From WHSW01 sp963705955 (GTDB taxonomy: Bacteria > Actinomycetota > Thermoleophilia > Solirubrobacterales > 70-9), in assembly GCA_963705955.1 (NCBI GenBank), contig CAVPLH010000001.1:62001-126000 (forward strand): a stretch of 64,000 nt of DNA, written 5' to 3'. Position numbers and translations under genes: made by a program. Below are positions 18,088 through 26,843 of this stretch, piece by piece (position 1 is the stretch's first letter; every line of letters begins with the position of its first letter). The notes beneath the pieces are model-generated. The model ran no database searches. It was not told the origin of the DNA and saw only the letters and a program-made list of their open reading frames with translations.

Positions 18088-19530
18088 ATGGCCCAAGGGC
18101 ACATGGACAGGCTCAGCGCGCTCGACGTCTCCTTCCTCACCAACGAGAGCTCGGCGAGCCACATGCACGTCGGCGGGATCTGCATCTTCGAGGGGCCGCC
18201 GCCCAGTTACGAGGACCTGCTCGAACACGTCCGATCGCGCCTCCACCTGGTGCCTCGCTTCCGCCAGAAGCTCGCCTATCCGCCGCTGCCGACCGGGCGG
18301 CCGTTCTGGGTCGACGACTCGGCGTTCAACCTCGAGTACCACGTCCGTCACTCCGCCCTGCCCTCGCCGGGCTCCGAGGAGCAGCTGCGCAAGATGGCGG
18401 CGCGGATCTTCTCGCAGCAGCTCGACCGCACGAAGCCGCTCTGGGAGCTGTGGCTCGTCCAGGGCCTGACCCGGAAGCGATTCGCGTTCCTGACCAAGAC
18501 CCACCATTGCCTCGTCGACGGGGTCTCGGGAGTCGACATCGCGACCGTGCTGTTCGACGTCAAGCCGGTGCCCGAGCCGGCGGAGGACGACCACGAGTGG
18601 GCGCCGGCCCCCGAGCCCTCGGCCGCGCAGCTGATGGCCAAGGACGTCGAGGGGCTGATCCGCACCCCGGTCCACGCGGTGCGGCGCGTCGAGCGCGCGG
18701 TCGAGCACCCGCGCCACACGCTGCAGGAGGTCGCCGACGCGGCCGAGGCGCTCGGCGAGGTCGGCTGGAACTTCGCCAACCCGGCGCCGTCGGTCCCACT
18801 CAATGTCGAGATCGGCTCGCACCGGCGGTTCGAGTGGGTGCGTGCCGACCTGGCGCAGTTCAAGGCGATCAAGGACGCGCTCGGAGGCACGGTCAACGAC
18901 GTCGTGCTCGCCGTGGTCAGCGGGGCCCTGCGGCGCTGGCTGCATACGCGAGGGGTCCGGACCGAGGGCGTCGAGCTGCGCGCCCAGGTCCCGGTCTCGA
19001 TCCGCGCCGAGGACGAGCGTGGCCACCTCGGTAACAAGATCGCCGCGGTTCGCGGCCCGATCCCGGTCTACGTCGAGGACCCGGTCAAGCGCCTCGAGCT
19101 CTGCCGACGCGGGATGGAGGGGATCAAGCAGTCGAAGCAGGCGCTCGGCGCGGAGGTGATCTCACGCTTCAACGACTTCGCCCCGCCGACCCTGCTCGCC
19201 CAGGCCGCCCGGGTCAACTTCTCGACCCGCCTGTTCAACCTCGTCGTCACCAATGTGCCCGGACCGCAGATCCCGCTCTACGTGCTCGGCCGCGAGCTTC
19301 AGGACATCTTCCCGGTCGGCTTCCTGCCGCCCAACCAGGCCCTGTTCATCGCGATCATGAGCTACAACGGCGGGATCAACTTCGGCCTCCTCGCCGACTA
19401 CGACACGATCGACGACGTCGGGTCGATCGCCGAGGGGATCGAGGCCTCGATCGCCCAGCTGGCCGCGGCCGCGGACGAGCATCGGGCCGCCGAGGCGGAC
19501 GCCGCGAAGACCGCGGCGGCCTCGAGCTGA
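18088..19530 (+). CDS. Wax ester synthase/diacylglycerol acyltransferase (WS/DGAT)
   Basis: A 480-residue condensing acyltransferase with the catalytic motif HHCLVDG at residues 139-145. The N-terminus DRLSALDVSFL is typical, and so is the C-terminal block FNLVVTNVPGPQIPLYVLG. These enzymes esterify acyl-CoA with fatty alcohols or diacylglycerol, making storage lipid on the membrane surface. Length is normal. No lipid-metabolism neighbour is seen. Confidence 0.95.
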   Translation: MAQGHMDRLSALDVSFLTNESSASHMHVGGICIFEGPPPSYEDLLEHVRSRLHLVPRFRQKLAYPPLPTGRPFWVDDSAFNLEYHVRHSALPSPGSEEQLRKMAARIFSQQLDRTKPLWELWLVQGLTRKRFAFLTKTHHCLVDGVSGVDIATVLFDVKPVPEPAEDDHEWAPAPEPSAAQLMAKDVEGLIRTPVHAVRRVERAVEHPRHTLQEVADAAEALGEVGWNFANPAPSVPLNVEIGSHRRFEWVRADLAQFKAIKDALGGTVNDVVLAVVSGALRRWLHTRGVRTEGVELRAQVPVSIRAEDERGHLGNKIAAVRGPIPVYVEDPVKRLELCRRGMEGIKQSKQALGAEVISRFNDFAPPTLLAQAARVNFSTRLFNLVVTNVPGPQIPLYVLGRELQDIFPVGFLPPNQALFIAIMSYNGGINFGLLADYDTIDDVGSIAEGIEASIAQLAAAADEHRAAEADAAKTAAASS

Positions 19531-19569
19531 GCGCCCGCGGTGACCTCGGGCGCCCGAGGGGTCCGTCGC

Positions 19570-19575
19570 TATCGT
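19570..19575 (+). promoter_or_regulatory. -10 hexamer TATCGT, leaderless GTG at 19582
   Basis: TATCGT ends 6 nt before the GTG of the EamA-type transporter. Confidence 0.45.
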
Positions 19576-19581
19576 CGAAGC

Positions 19582-20859
19582 GTGACCGCCCGCGCCTGGT
19601 TCGCCTTCCTCTCCGTCTCCGTCCTCTGGGGGATCCCCTACTTCTTCATCAAGATCGCCGTCGACGACGGGGTGCCGCCCGCGTTCCTGGCCTGGGCCCG
19701 GGTGACCCTCGGCGCGGTGATCCTGCTGGCGATCTCGTGGCGGCTGGGCCTGCTGCCGACGCTGCGCGGCCGCGGTCGGGCGCTGCTCGGCTACGCACTG
19801 TTCGAGATCGTGATCCCGTTCCCGCTGATCGCCGCCGGGGAGCAGCACGTCGCGTCGTCTCTGGCGGCGATCCTGATCGCCTCGGTGCCGTTGATCGTCG
19901 CCCTCCTGGCGCTGCGGTTCGACCACGAGGAGCGCGCCGGAGGGCTGCGGCTGGCGGGCTTGATAATCGGCTTCACCGGGGTCGTCGCGCTGGTCGGCCT
20001 CGATGTCGCCGGCAACTCCGGCGAGCTGCTCGGGGCGGCGGCGATCCTGATCGCTGCGGTCGGCTACGCGATCGGCCCGATGCTGCTGAAGCTCCGCCTC
20101 GCCGAGGTCGACCCGCGCGCGACGATGGCCGGCGCGCTCGCGATCGCCTCGGTCGCGCTCACCCCGGCGGCGATCGCGGCCCCGCCCCCCGGCGCGGTGT
20201 CGGCCGACGCGATCGTCTCGTTGATCGTGCTCGGCGTCCTCTGCACGGCCGCGGCGTTCGTGCTCTTCGGCACCCTGGTGACCGAGGTCGGGCCCGGGCG
20301 GGCGGCGGTGATCACGTACGTCGCGCCGGTGGTCGCCGTCGCGCTCGGCGTTGCGGCGCTCGGAGAGCGTCCCGGCGCCGGGGCGATCGCGGGCCTGCTG
20401 CTGATCATCGCCGGCTCCTGGCTCTCGACCGACGGTCGGCTGCCGCCCGGTCTCGCGGCGATCGTGACCAGGCTCGCGCGGCGATCGCGCTCACGACGCG
20501 ACCCGGAAGGCGCCTCGGCGCGGACCGCGGCCGCCCCGACGATCCGCTCAGCGGACGACCGCCTGGCGGTAGCGGTGGATCGACAGCGAGCCGAAGACGG
20601 CGATCAACCCGACGCACCAGGCGGCCGCGCCCCAGACGTCGTTGCCGGCGGGGCCGCCGACGAACAGGGCCCGCACCGCGTCGACCATGATCGAGAACGG
20701 GTTGATGTCGGCGGCGAACGTTTGCAGCCAGTCGGGCATCGTCTCCGGCGGGACGAACGCCGACGAGGCGAAGGTGAGCGGGAAGATCGCGATGAAGCCG
20801 AACGCGTTCGCGGCCTCGGGGGTCGAGGCGAGCAGGCCGACGTACGCGAACACCCATGA
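19582..20859 (+). CDS. EamA-family (DMT) transporter; C-terminal end uncertain
   Basis: Residues 1 to about 300 form a normal EamA protein: ten hydrophobic segments in two repeats, beginning WFAFLSVSVLWGIPYFFIK and ending with IAGLLLIIAGSWLS. After about 20470 the frame stays open but becomes Arg/Asp-rich low-complexity sequence that lies antisense to the ABC permease gene (20548-21325). The family normally stops near here, so a lost stop from an indel around 20480-20550 is likely. The real product probably has about 300-320 residues. Substrate unknown. Confidence 0.8.
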   Translation: MTARAWFAFLSVSVLWGIPYFFIKIAVDDGVPPAFLAWARVTLGAVILLAISWRLGLLPTLRGRGRALLGYALFEIVIPFPLIAAGEQHVASSLAAILIASVPLIVALLALRFDHEERAGGLRLAGLIIGFTGVVALVGLDVAGNSGELLGAAAILIAAVGYAIGPMLLKLRLAEVDPRATMAGALAIASVALTPAAIAAPPPGAVSADAIVSLIVLGVLCTAAAFVLFGTLVTEVGPGRAAVITYVAPVVAVALGVAALGERPGAGAIAGLLLIIAGSWLSTDGRLPPGLAAIVTRLARRSRSRRDPEGASARTAAAPTIRSADDRLAVAVDRQRAEDGDQPDAPGGRAPDVVAGGAADEQGPHRVDHDRERVDVGGERLQPVGHRLRRDERRRGEGEREDRDEAERVRGLGGRGEQADVREHP

Positions 20860-21325
20860 GAACGCGTAGCCGATCAGCAGGCAGAGCCCGATTCCACCGA
20901 CCACCTCGAGCGGCGAGGTCGAGAAGGCGAAGCCGACGATATAGCCGACGACCACCATCACGGTGAGCGCCAGCGCGTTCATCGCGATGTCCGAGAGCGT
21001 GCGCCCGGTGAGCACCGCCATCCGCGACATCGGCAGCGAGCGGAAGCGGTCGACGAGGCCCTTCTTCAGGTCCTCGACGAGGCCGAGCGCGGTCGCGAAG
21101 CCGCCGAACGACATCTGCTGGACGATGATCCCCGGGATCAGGAAATCGGCGTAGTTGTCGTAGCCCGGGAGTCTGGATCGCGCCCCCGAAGACGTAGACG
21201 AAGAGCAGGGTGAACATGATCGGCTGCACCGTGTAGGAGGTGAGCAGCTCGGGGTTGCGCGGGATCCGGCGCAGGGCCCGCATCGCGAGGACCAGGGTGT
21301 CGCTGATCGCGTAACGGGCGGTCAT
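20548..21325 (-). CDS. DrrB-like ABC-2 transporter permease (one frameshift)
   Basis: The N-terminus ALRRIPRNPELLTSYTVQP is typical of daunorubicin-resistance-type permeases. Near 21165-21180 the frame must shift, giving GAIQTPG then YADFLIPGIIVQQMSFGGF and on to the stop at 20548. Six hydrophobic segments are present, with the family segment TFASSAFVPPETMPDWLQ. The start overlaps the stop of the ATPase gene (ATGA). Together the two genes would form a multidrug or lipid exporter. Confidence 0.85.
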
Positions 21326-22320
21326 CCGACGAGCTGCGTCTCGTGTTCGCCGGTGTCCTGCTCGACGCCGTCGTCCTCCGGCTCGGGCGGCCGGCCGGTG
21401 AGGGTGAGGAAGGCGTCATCGAGGGTCGGCCGGCGGACCGAGATGTCGTCGATCTCGATCCCCGCGGCGTCGAGCTTGCGGACCGCCTGGGCGATCGCCC
21501 CGCTGTGCTCGCGGATCGGCACTCGCACCGTGTCCTCGTCGGCGGACGGCCGCTCGCACGCGAGCTCGGCGAGCGTCTCGATCGCGGCCCCGGCCTGCGA
21601 GGGGTCTTCGAGCTTGACCTCGATCCGCTCGCCGCCGACCCGCTCCTTGAGGTCGTCCGAGCTGCCCTCGGCGATCAGGGTGCCGCGGTCGATGACCGCG
21701 ATCCGGTCGGCCAGCCGATCGGCCTCGTCGAGGTACTGGGTGGTCAGCAGCACGGTGCTGCCCTGGGCGACGCGCGCCTCGATCACCTCCCAGAGCCCGA
21801 TCCGGCTGCGCGGGTCGAGGCCGGTCGTCGGCTCGTCGAGGAACAGGACCTCCGGGCGGGCGACGAGCGCCGCCGCGAGGTCGAGGCGGCGGCGCATGCC
21901 GCCGGAGTAGGTCTTGACGAGCCGATCCCCCGCTTCCGAGAGCTCGAAGCGATCGAGCAGAAGCGAGGCCCGCTCGGCCGCCGCGGCTCGCCCCATGTGG
22001 TAGAGCCGGCCGACCATGTCGAGGTTCTCGAACCCGGTCAGGTTCTCGTCGACCGCCGCGTACTGGCCGGCGAGCCCGATCTTCGACCGCAGCTCGGCCG
22101 CCTCGGTGACGACGTCGAGCCCGGCGACCCGCGCGCTGCCGCCGGACGGCGGCAGCAGGGTCGTCATGATCCGCACGGCGGTCGTCTTTCCGGCGCCGTT
22201 CGGACCCAGCAGCCCGAGGACGGTGCCGGTTTCGACCTGCAGGTCGATTCCGCACAACGCCTCGACGTCCTTGTAGGACTTCCGCAGCCCCTCGGCCTCG
22301 ATCGCCCACCTTCCGGCCAT
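21322..22320 (-). CDS. DrrA-like ABC transporter ATPase
   Basis: A 332-residue ATPase with Walker A GPNGAGKTT (residues 39-47), signature YSGGMRRRLDLA, Walker B VLFLDEPTTGLD and the DrrA-type C-terminal extension (ISVRRPTLDDAFLTLTG). It drives the permease encoded next. A TACCTT hexamer lies 6 nt upstream of the ATG, giving a probable leaderless operon start. No drug-biosynthesis genes are near, so export of an unknown compound or self-protection is the likely role. Confidence 0.94.
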   Translation of the reverse strand: MAGRWAIEAEGLRKSYKDVEALCGIDLQVETGTVLGLLGPNGAGKTTAVRIMTTLLPPSGGSARVAGLDVVTEAAELRSKIGLAGQYAAVDENLTGFENLDMVGRLYHMGRAAAAERASLLLDRFELSEAGDRLVKTYSGGMRRRLDLAAALVARPEVLFLDEPTTGLDPRSRIGLWEVIEARVAQGSTVLLTTQYLDEADRLADRIAVIDRGTLIAEGSSDDLKERVGGERIEVKLEDPSQAGAAIETLAELACERPSADEDTVRVPIREHSGAIAQAVRKLDAAGIEIDDISVRRPTLDDAFLTLTGRPPEPEDDGVEQDTGEHETQLVG

Positions 22321-22326
22321 CCGAGC

Positions 22327-22332
22327 AAGGTA
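22327..22332 (-). promoter_or_regulatory. -10 hexamer TACCTT of the ABC exporter operon
   Basis: TACCTT on the minus strand ends 6 nt before the ATPase ATG at 22320. Confidence 0.45.
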
Positions 22333-22406
22333 GCGATTGGCGAAGGCGTTGTTGGTTCGGGTAGCCCGCGTATCCGCGCTCCAGCAGACGCCGGGCAGCG
22401 AAAAAG

Positions 22407-22412
22407 TAAGCT
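22407..22412 (+). promoter_or_regulatory. -10 hexamer TAAGCT, leaderless GTG at 22419
   Basis: TAAGCT ends 6 nt before the GTG of the small conserved protein. Confidence 0.45.
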
Positions 22413-22418
22413 CTCGGC

Positions 22419-22664
22419 GTGGAGTCGATCAACTACCACCTCGAGCTCACGCCGGCCCAGCTGAAGATCACCCATACGGCGCTGCGCAGCCTGCTCGACG
22501 ACTTCGGTCACGACGAGCAGGAGATCCACGCGATCATCACCGAAGTCCTCGCGAAGCTCCCGGACGAACACGCGATCCGCGCGATCCAGCTCGACACCGA
22601 GCTCGAGCCGAAGCAGCCCGCCACGCCCGACGATCGCGGCGGGTCCGGCCCGGACGCCGCCTGA
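22419..22664 (+). CDS. Small acidic protein of unknown function
   Basis: An 81-residue soluble protein, probably helical: LTPAQLKITHTALRSLLDDF then HDEQEIHAIITEVLAKLPD, followed by a disordered acidic tail. The start is a GTG with a TAAGCT hexamer 6 nt upstream. I do not recognise a domain. It stands between the ABC exporter (divergent) and a degraded transporter gene. Confidence 0.7.
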   Translation: MESINYHLELTPAQLKITHTALRSLLDDFGHDEQEIHAIITEVLAKLPDEHAIRAIQLDTELEPKQPATPDDRGGSGPDAA

Positions 22665-22683
22665 TCGCGCGACCAGTGACGGC

Positions 22684-23147
22684 GCCTGGTCGCCTACGTT
22701 TCGGTCGTCGGCCTGGCTGCGGTCGCCGTCGCTGTGGCGGGCACGCGCGGCAGTCGCGAGGGGGTACTCCTGGGAGCCTCGGCGGGACTCTTCTGGGCGG
22801 CCTCGGACACCTCGATCAAGGCGCTCTCGGGGGAGCTCGGCGATGCCTCCGGGCGACGATCGTGTTCAGCCCGCTGGCGGCCGTGATCGCGATCGGCTCG
22901 GCCGTCGGCCTGATCGTCTCGGCGAGGAGCCTGCAGGTGGGCAAGGCGGTGCCGGTGATCGCGATCACGAGCGTGACCGCGAACGCGCTCACGATCGCCG
23001 CCGGACCACTCGTCTTCGACGACCCGTTCCCTTCCGATCCCGCCGCGGCAGCGCTGCGCGTGCGGCGCCGGCGCGTTCACGTTCGTGATCGTCGCCGCCG
23101 CGCTCACCCCCGCCCCGGTTGCGGCGGCGCACCTGGAGGAGGCGTGA
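22684..23147 (+). pseudogene. Remnant of a DMT/EamA-like transporter gene
   Basis: Three reading frames together give the C-terminal half of a DMT-type membrane protein: LVAYVSVVGLAAVAVAV then EGVLLGASAGLFWAASDTS; SARSLQVGKAVPVIAITSVT; and finally AFTFVIVAAALTPAPVAAAH ending at 23147. The N-terminal half is missing, with no start codon in a suitable place, and at least two frameshifts (near 22850 and 23060) are needed. Missing residues at the first junction suggest real decay and not only base-calling error. Confidence 0.6.
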
Positions 23148-23178
23148 GCGCGGTGCAGCATCCGAGCGGGCGAGCCGC

Positions 23179-23946
23179 TCAACCGAGCCCGACGTACCAG
23201 AGGCCGAAGCTGACCCCGAACAGTCCCATCGTTGGGATCAGCACGGTGCGGTAGAACGGGTCGATTGCCGGCCTGGTCAAGACCCAGGCGAACGCGGTCG
23301 TGCAGATCGCCATCGAGACCATCGACATCGGGGCGAAGACGGCGAGCGCCAGCGCCGCCTCGAGCTGGGTCGGAAGCGCCGCCAGCAGGAGCAGCGTCAC
23401 TGCACCGGTTCCGGCGAGGCCGTGGAGCATCCCGATCCCGAGCGCCTGGCTGGGCGAGCGAACCCGCGGGTGCGCATGCCCGTGACCGCGGTCGCGGCGA
23501 AGGTGGCGGTGCGCGCGATCCGCGGCGTCCACCTTGGTCGCATGCGAGTGGCGTCCCGAGCGATAGTCGCCGCGCATCCATTTCAGGATCACCCTGAGCG
23601 CGAGGACGATGATCACGACGCCGATCGCCTTCTCGGCACCGGACTCGAGCCAGACCGGGAGCTCCGACTTGAAGAAGATCAACGGCAGCCCGATCAGGAA
23701 CAGCATCGACGCGTGGCCGAGACCCCACCAGGCGCCGAGGCGAGCCGCGCCACGCGTGTCTCCACCGTCAGCCGCGACGAGCGACGTCACCGCGACGAGG
23801 TGGTCGGGATCCGAGGCGTGCCGGAGACCGAGCAACAGGGCGATCCCCAGCGCGACGATCAGCGGCGCGCCGCTGAACAGCCCGGTGAGCCAGGAATCCA
23901 CCTCCTCGACCGGCTTGAACAGGAACTCGAAGCTGATCGCCGCCAT
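23179..23946 (-). CDS. NiCoT-like nickel/cobalt transporter
   Basis: A 255-residue membrane protein with six to eight helices. The signature RHASDPDHLVAVTSLV in the first third matches the HxxxxDH-type motif of HoxN/NixA transporters, and GLGHASMLFLIG follows. A cytoplasmic His-rich loop (about residues 130-165) could bind metal. It is the last gene of a four-gene minus-strand operon with a NicO-type transporter 28 nt upstream. Confidence 0.85.
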   Translation of the reverse strand: MAAISFEFLFKPVEEVDSWLTGLFSGAPLIVALGIALLLGLRHASDPDHLVAVTSLVAADGGDTRGAARLGAWWGLGHASMLFLIGLPLIFFKSELPVWLESGAEKAIGVVIIVLALRVILKWMRGDYRSGRHSHATKVDAADRAHRHLRRDRGHGHAHPRVRSPSQALGIGMLHGLAGTGAVTLLLLAALPTQLEAALALAVFAPMSMVSMAICTTAFAWVLTRPAIDPFYRTVLIPTMGLFGVSFGLWYVGLG

Positions 23947-23974
23947 CGGGCTGCCTCCTTGCGTCAGCGCACCA

Positions 23975-25438
23975 TCAACCGAGCGTCGGCATGGCGCGGT
24001 AGGTGATCAGGATTCCGACGAGCACGATCAGACCCGCCGAGAGGGCCGGCAGCGCGCCGGACAGGCGACCGCCGAACAGACGCTGCTCCGGACGCAGGCG
24101 GCGCACGAGCCGCTGGCCCCAGATCGTCACGAGGCCGACGCCGGTGACGGTCGCGGCGAGTCCGAAGCTGAAGGCGACGATCAACACCATTCCGAGTCCG
24201 ATCCGGTGCTGGGAGATCGCCGCGATCAGCACGACGAGCGCGGACGGGCACGGCACGAGGCCGCCGGAGATCCCGAGCCCGAGCAGCTCCCTGGTCCGGA
24301 TCGGGGCGTCGCCGTCGCGCTGATCGTGATCGTGGGAGTGGCCGTGGTCGTGATCGTGGGAGTGGCCGTGGTCGTGGTCGGCGAGGGTGGCGCCCGCGCG
24401 CGCCGCCCGCCAGCGCCGGTAGCGCGACCGCATCACCGCGATTCCGATCGCGACGACCAGCAGCCCGGAGGCGACCCCCAACCATGGGTAGAGGTCCTCC
24501 GGGACGATGTACTGCGACGCCGCAAGGGTGACGAGCCCGAGCGCGAAGACGGCGGCGGTGTGAGTCGCCGTGACCGTCAGTCCGAGCGCGACCGCGTGGC
24601 GCGGTCGGCCGCGAGAGCCGGCGAGGTAGCCCGCGACCATCGACTTTCCGTGGCCCGGTGAGAGCGCGTGCAGCGCACCCCAGCCGAACGCGGTGGCGAG
24701 CAGGAGGAGGATCAGGAGTCCGTGTGTGTCGCCACCCGTGAGCAGGCCCGCAAACCCGCCTGCGCCGCGATCGGCCGTGAAGCCCTCGCCGTCGGGTCCA
24801 TCCGGCGCGCTGACCCGTCCGCTCCCGGGGGCGACCTCGAACGCGGCCGTCCGTTCGTCCGAAGGGCTCTGCAGCAGGTCCTTCGGGTAGACGCGGAGGC
24901 CGTCGGTCGGATCGGTGGCCGGAACGGTCGAGACGACGTCGGTGCCCTCGCCAGGGAGGATCTGGATCGCCCTCCAGCCGGTGCGGTCGGCAAACGCGCC
25001 GTTGTCGACCGCCACCTTGCTCGTCCCGGGGGGAAGCGGTGCCGCGTAGCCGGTCTCGAGCCGGGTCAGCGAGAGCCCAGCCTGTCCGGACGGGAAGCTG
25101 AGGGCCCCGCCGCCGGTCGGCCGCAGCGGCACCTGGCGACCGTCGGCACGAACCACGAGCCCGGTCTCGAGCTCGTGCTCGAGCTCGGCGCTCACCCCCG
25201 CCGACTCGGATCCCGAGATCGCGCCGTCTCCGTTTCGGTCGTAGCGCTGGACGAGCTGGAAGGTCGGGATCTCCGCGAGGTCGAGAACGACTCCCAGCTT
25301 TGCCTCACGCTCGCCGATCGAGACCTTGACGAGCTGGTTGGTGGTGAAGTTCCCGAGCGGGTGCGCGCTCGCACCGGCCGGTGCGAGGATCGCCGTGGCG
25401 GTGACGGCGAGCGCTGTCGCGACGATCGCCCGCCTCAT
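23975..25438 (-). CDS. NicO/RcnA-type metal transporter with exported N-terminal domain
   Basis: A 487-residue protein. A signal peptide (residues 1-24, ending ASA) precedes an extracytoplasmic domain with an EF-hand-like loop YDRNGDGAISGSES. The membrane part has six helices with LHALSPGHGKSMVAGYLAG, a cytoplasmic His/Asp repeat loop (DHDHGHSH twice) and LVPCPSALVVLI. This is the NicO family, moving nickel or cobalt. The true ATG is at 25438 and overlaps the TPR gene stop (ATGA). A 930-codon fused frame here is an artefact of the frameshift in the TPR gene. Confidence 0.9.
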   Translation of the reverse strand: MRRAIVATALAVTATAILAPAGASAHPLGNFTTNQLVKVSIGEREAKLGVVLDLAEIPTFQLVQRYDRNGDGAISGSESAGVSAELEHELETGLVVRADGRQVPLRPTGGGALSFPSGQAGLSLTRLETGYAAPLPPGTSKVAVDNGAFADRTGWRAIQILPGEGTDVVSTVPATDPTDGLRVYPKDLLQSPSDERTAAFEVAPGSGRVSAPDGPDGEGFTADRGAGGFAGLLTGGDTHGLLILLLLATAFGWGALHALSPGHGKSMVAGYLAGSRGRPRHAVALGLTVTATHTAAVFALGLVTLAASQYIVPEDLYPWLGVASGLLVVAIGIAVMRSRYRRWRAARAGATLADHDHGHSHDHDHGHSHDHDQRDGDAPIRTRELLGLGISGGLVPCPSALVVLIAAISQHRIGLGMVLIVAFSFGLAATVTGVGLVTIWGQRLVRRLRPEQRLFGGRLSGALPALSAGLIVLVGILITYRAMPTLG

Positions 25439-26767
25439 CGCAGAGCCTCCAGCTCGCGCGCCGCACGGGGACCGTAGAGCGGGCTGAACCCGGGGGTCCG
25501 CGCGACCAGTTCGCCGAGCAGCTCCTCGGGCGCGGCCGCGGTCGCCGGCGCTCGCCGCGATCATCCCCGCGTGATAGAGGAAGTAGGGATCGCGCGAGCC
25601 GAGCCGCATCGCGGCTGCCGACATCCGGGTCGCGGCCCGCTCGCGACCGGCGCTGTGAAGGGCCCAGGCGTAGGCGTCCGCGGAGCGAACGCTGGGCGCC
25701 CGCCGCCAGGCGCTACGGCCGAGCGCCACAGCGCGGGCAGCGTTCCCGTGGTCGGCTTCGTAGAGCGCCAGCTCGACATCGACGTTGACTCCCGCGGACC
25801 GCAGAAGCTTCGCCTCGACTCCGATCAGCGCCAGGTCGCGCTCGGCCGCCGCGCGGCGGCCCGCCGCGATCTCAGCCTCACCGAGGCCGATCACGTACTC
25901 GGGGAGCGGCAGGCGCTCGACCACCGAGCGGTAGCGCTCGATCGCCGCGCCGAGCATGCCCCGCGCGGCCTCGACCCGCGCCAGTCCCGCTGCGGCGGCG
26001 GGGAACCCCGGGTCCGCGGCGAGCGCCTCGCGGTAGGCATGCTCGGCGGCGCCGTAGTTGCCGCGGTCGATCTCGAGCTTGCCGAGCAGCGACTCGACGT
26101 AGGCGAGGCTCTCCGGGCTTCCGGCTCCCGCGGAGACCGCGAGCCCCATCGCCTTGACCGCGCCGTCGAGGTCTCCGTGCAGCTCGCGGAAATAGGAGAC
26201 GCGCGAGTAGGCGGCGAGCGTCGGCTTGAGGCTGACGAGCCGCTGCAGCGTCTGGGCGGCGCCCCGGTAGCGTCCGAGCTCGACCTGGGCGTCGGCGATC
26301 ACCGTGTAGGGCCTGACGAGGTCCGGTGTCAGAGCGTGGGCCCGTCGGCCGAGCCGCAGCCCGGCGGCGAAGTCGTGGCGCGCGAGGGCGAGCGTCCCGG
26401 CGCCGACGGCGGCCTCGGGGTTGCTCGGATCGAGCTCGAGAGCGGTGTCGAGGGCATCCTCGGAGCGCGTGTAGAAGGCGGGGTCGCCGGTCTCGCGGGC
26501 GCGCTGGTAGTAGGCATCGCCGAGCTCGGCGTAGAGCTGCGCGTCGCCGGGTTCAGCGGCGACCGCCTCCTGGAGGTCGCGAACCAGCGCCTCGGTCGTC
26601 TGCGGTGCCGGGCCGGAGCCGAGGCCGGAGGCACCCGCCGACGCCGCGGTCGGGGAAGCGGGGGCGTGGTTGAGGAAGTGCAGAGCGGCGATCAGCGCGG
26701 CGAAGGCGATCAACGGCACCGCGACCGCGAGCAGCCACTGTGATCGGAAGCTTGGGTTGGTGGGCAT
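25435..26767 (-). CDS. TPR-repeat protein, membrane-anchored (one frameshift)
   Basis: An N-terminal membrane helix (LLAVAVPLIAFAALIAALHF) is followed by about eight tetratricopeptide-like repeats (for example GDAQLYAELGDAYYQRA and NYGAAEHAYREALAADPGFP). A one-base insertion near 25527-25532 throws the last 30 codons out of frame. Corrected, the end reads ELLGELVARTPGFSPLYGPR and stops at 25435, overlapping the NicO start. The repeats would form a protein-binding scaffold outside the membrane, between DUF4331 and the transporters. Confidence 0.85.
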
Positions 26768-26798
26768 CGGGGTTCCTCCAGGAAGTGGGCCGACCGGC

Positions 26799-26826
26799 GG
26801 GGGAGCGCCCTCCGTGGCGCTCCCCC
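26799..26826 (-). terminator. Intra-operon hairpin between DUF4331 and TPR genes
   Basis: An 11-bp perfect stem GGGGGAGCGCC/GGCGCTCCCCC with a 6-nt loop lies in the 76-nt gap between the DUF4331 stop (26844) and the TPR start (26767). There is no U-run. It may reduce read-through or protect the upstream message, so that DUF4331 is made in excess over the transporters. Confidence 0.55.
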
Positions 26827-26843
26827 TGCCGATCCGGGCTGGA

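Noticed and set aside
23975..26767. A natural fusion of a TPR protein and a metal transporter
   Set aside because: The joint is explained by one extra base near 25530; the corrected TPR stop overlaps the transporter start by ATGA, and the transporter has its own signal peptide.
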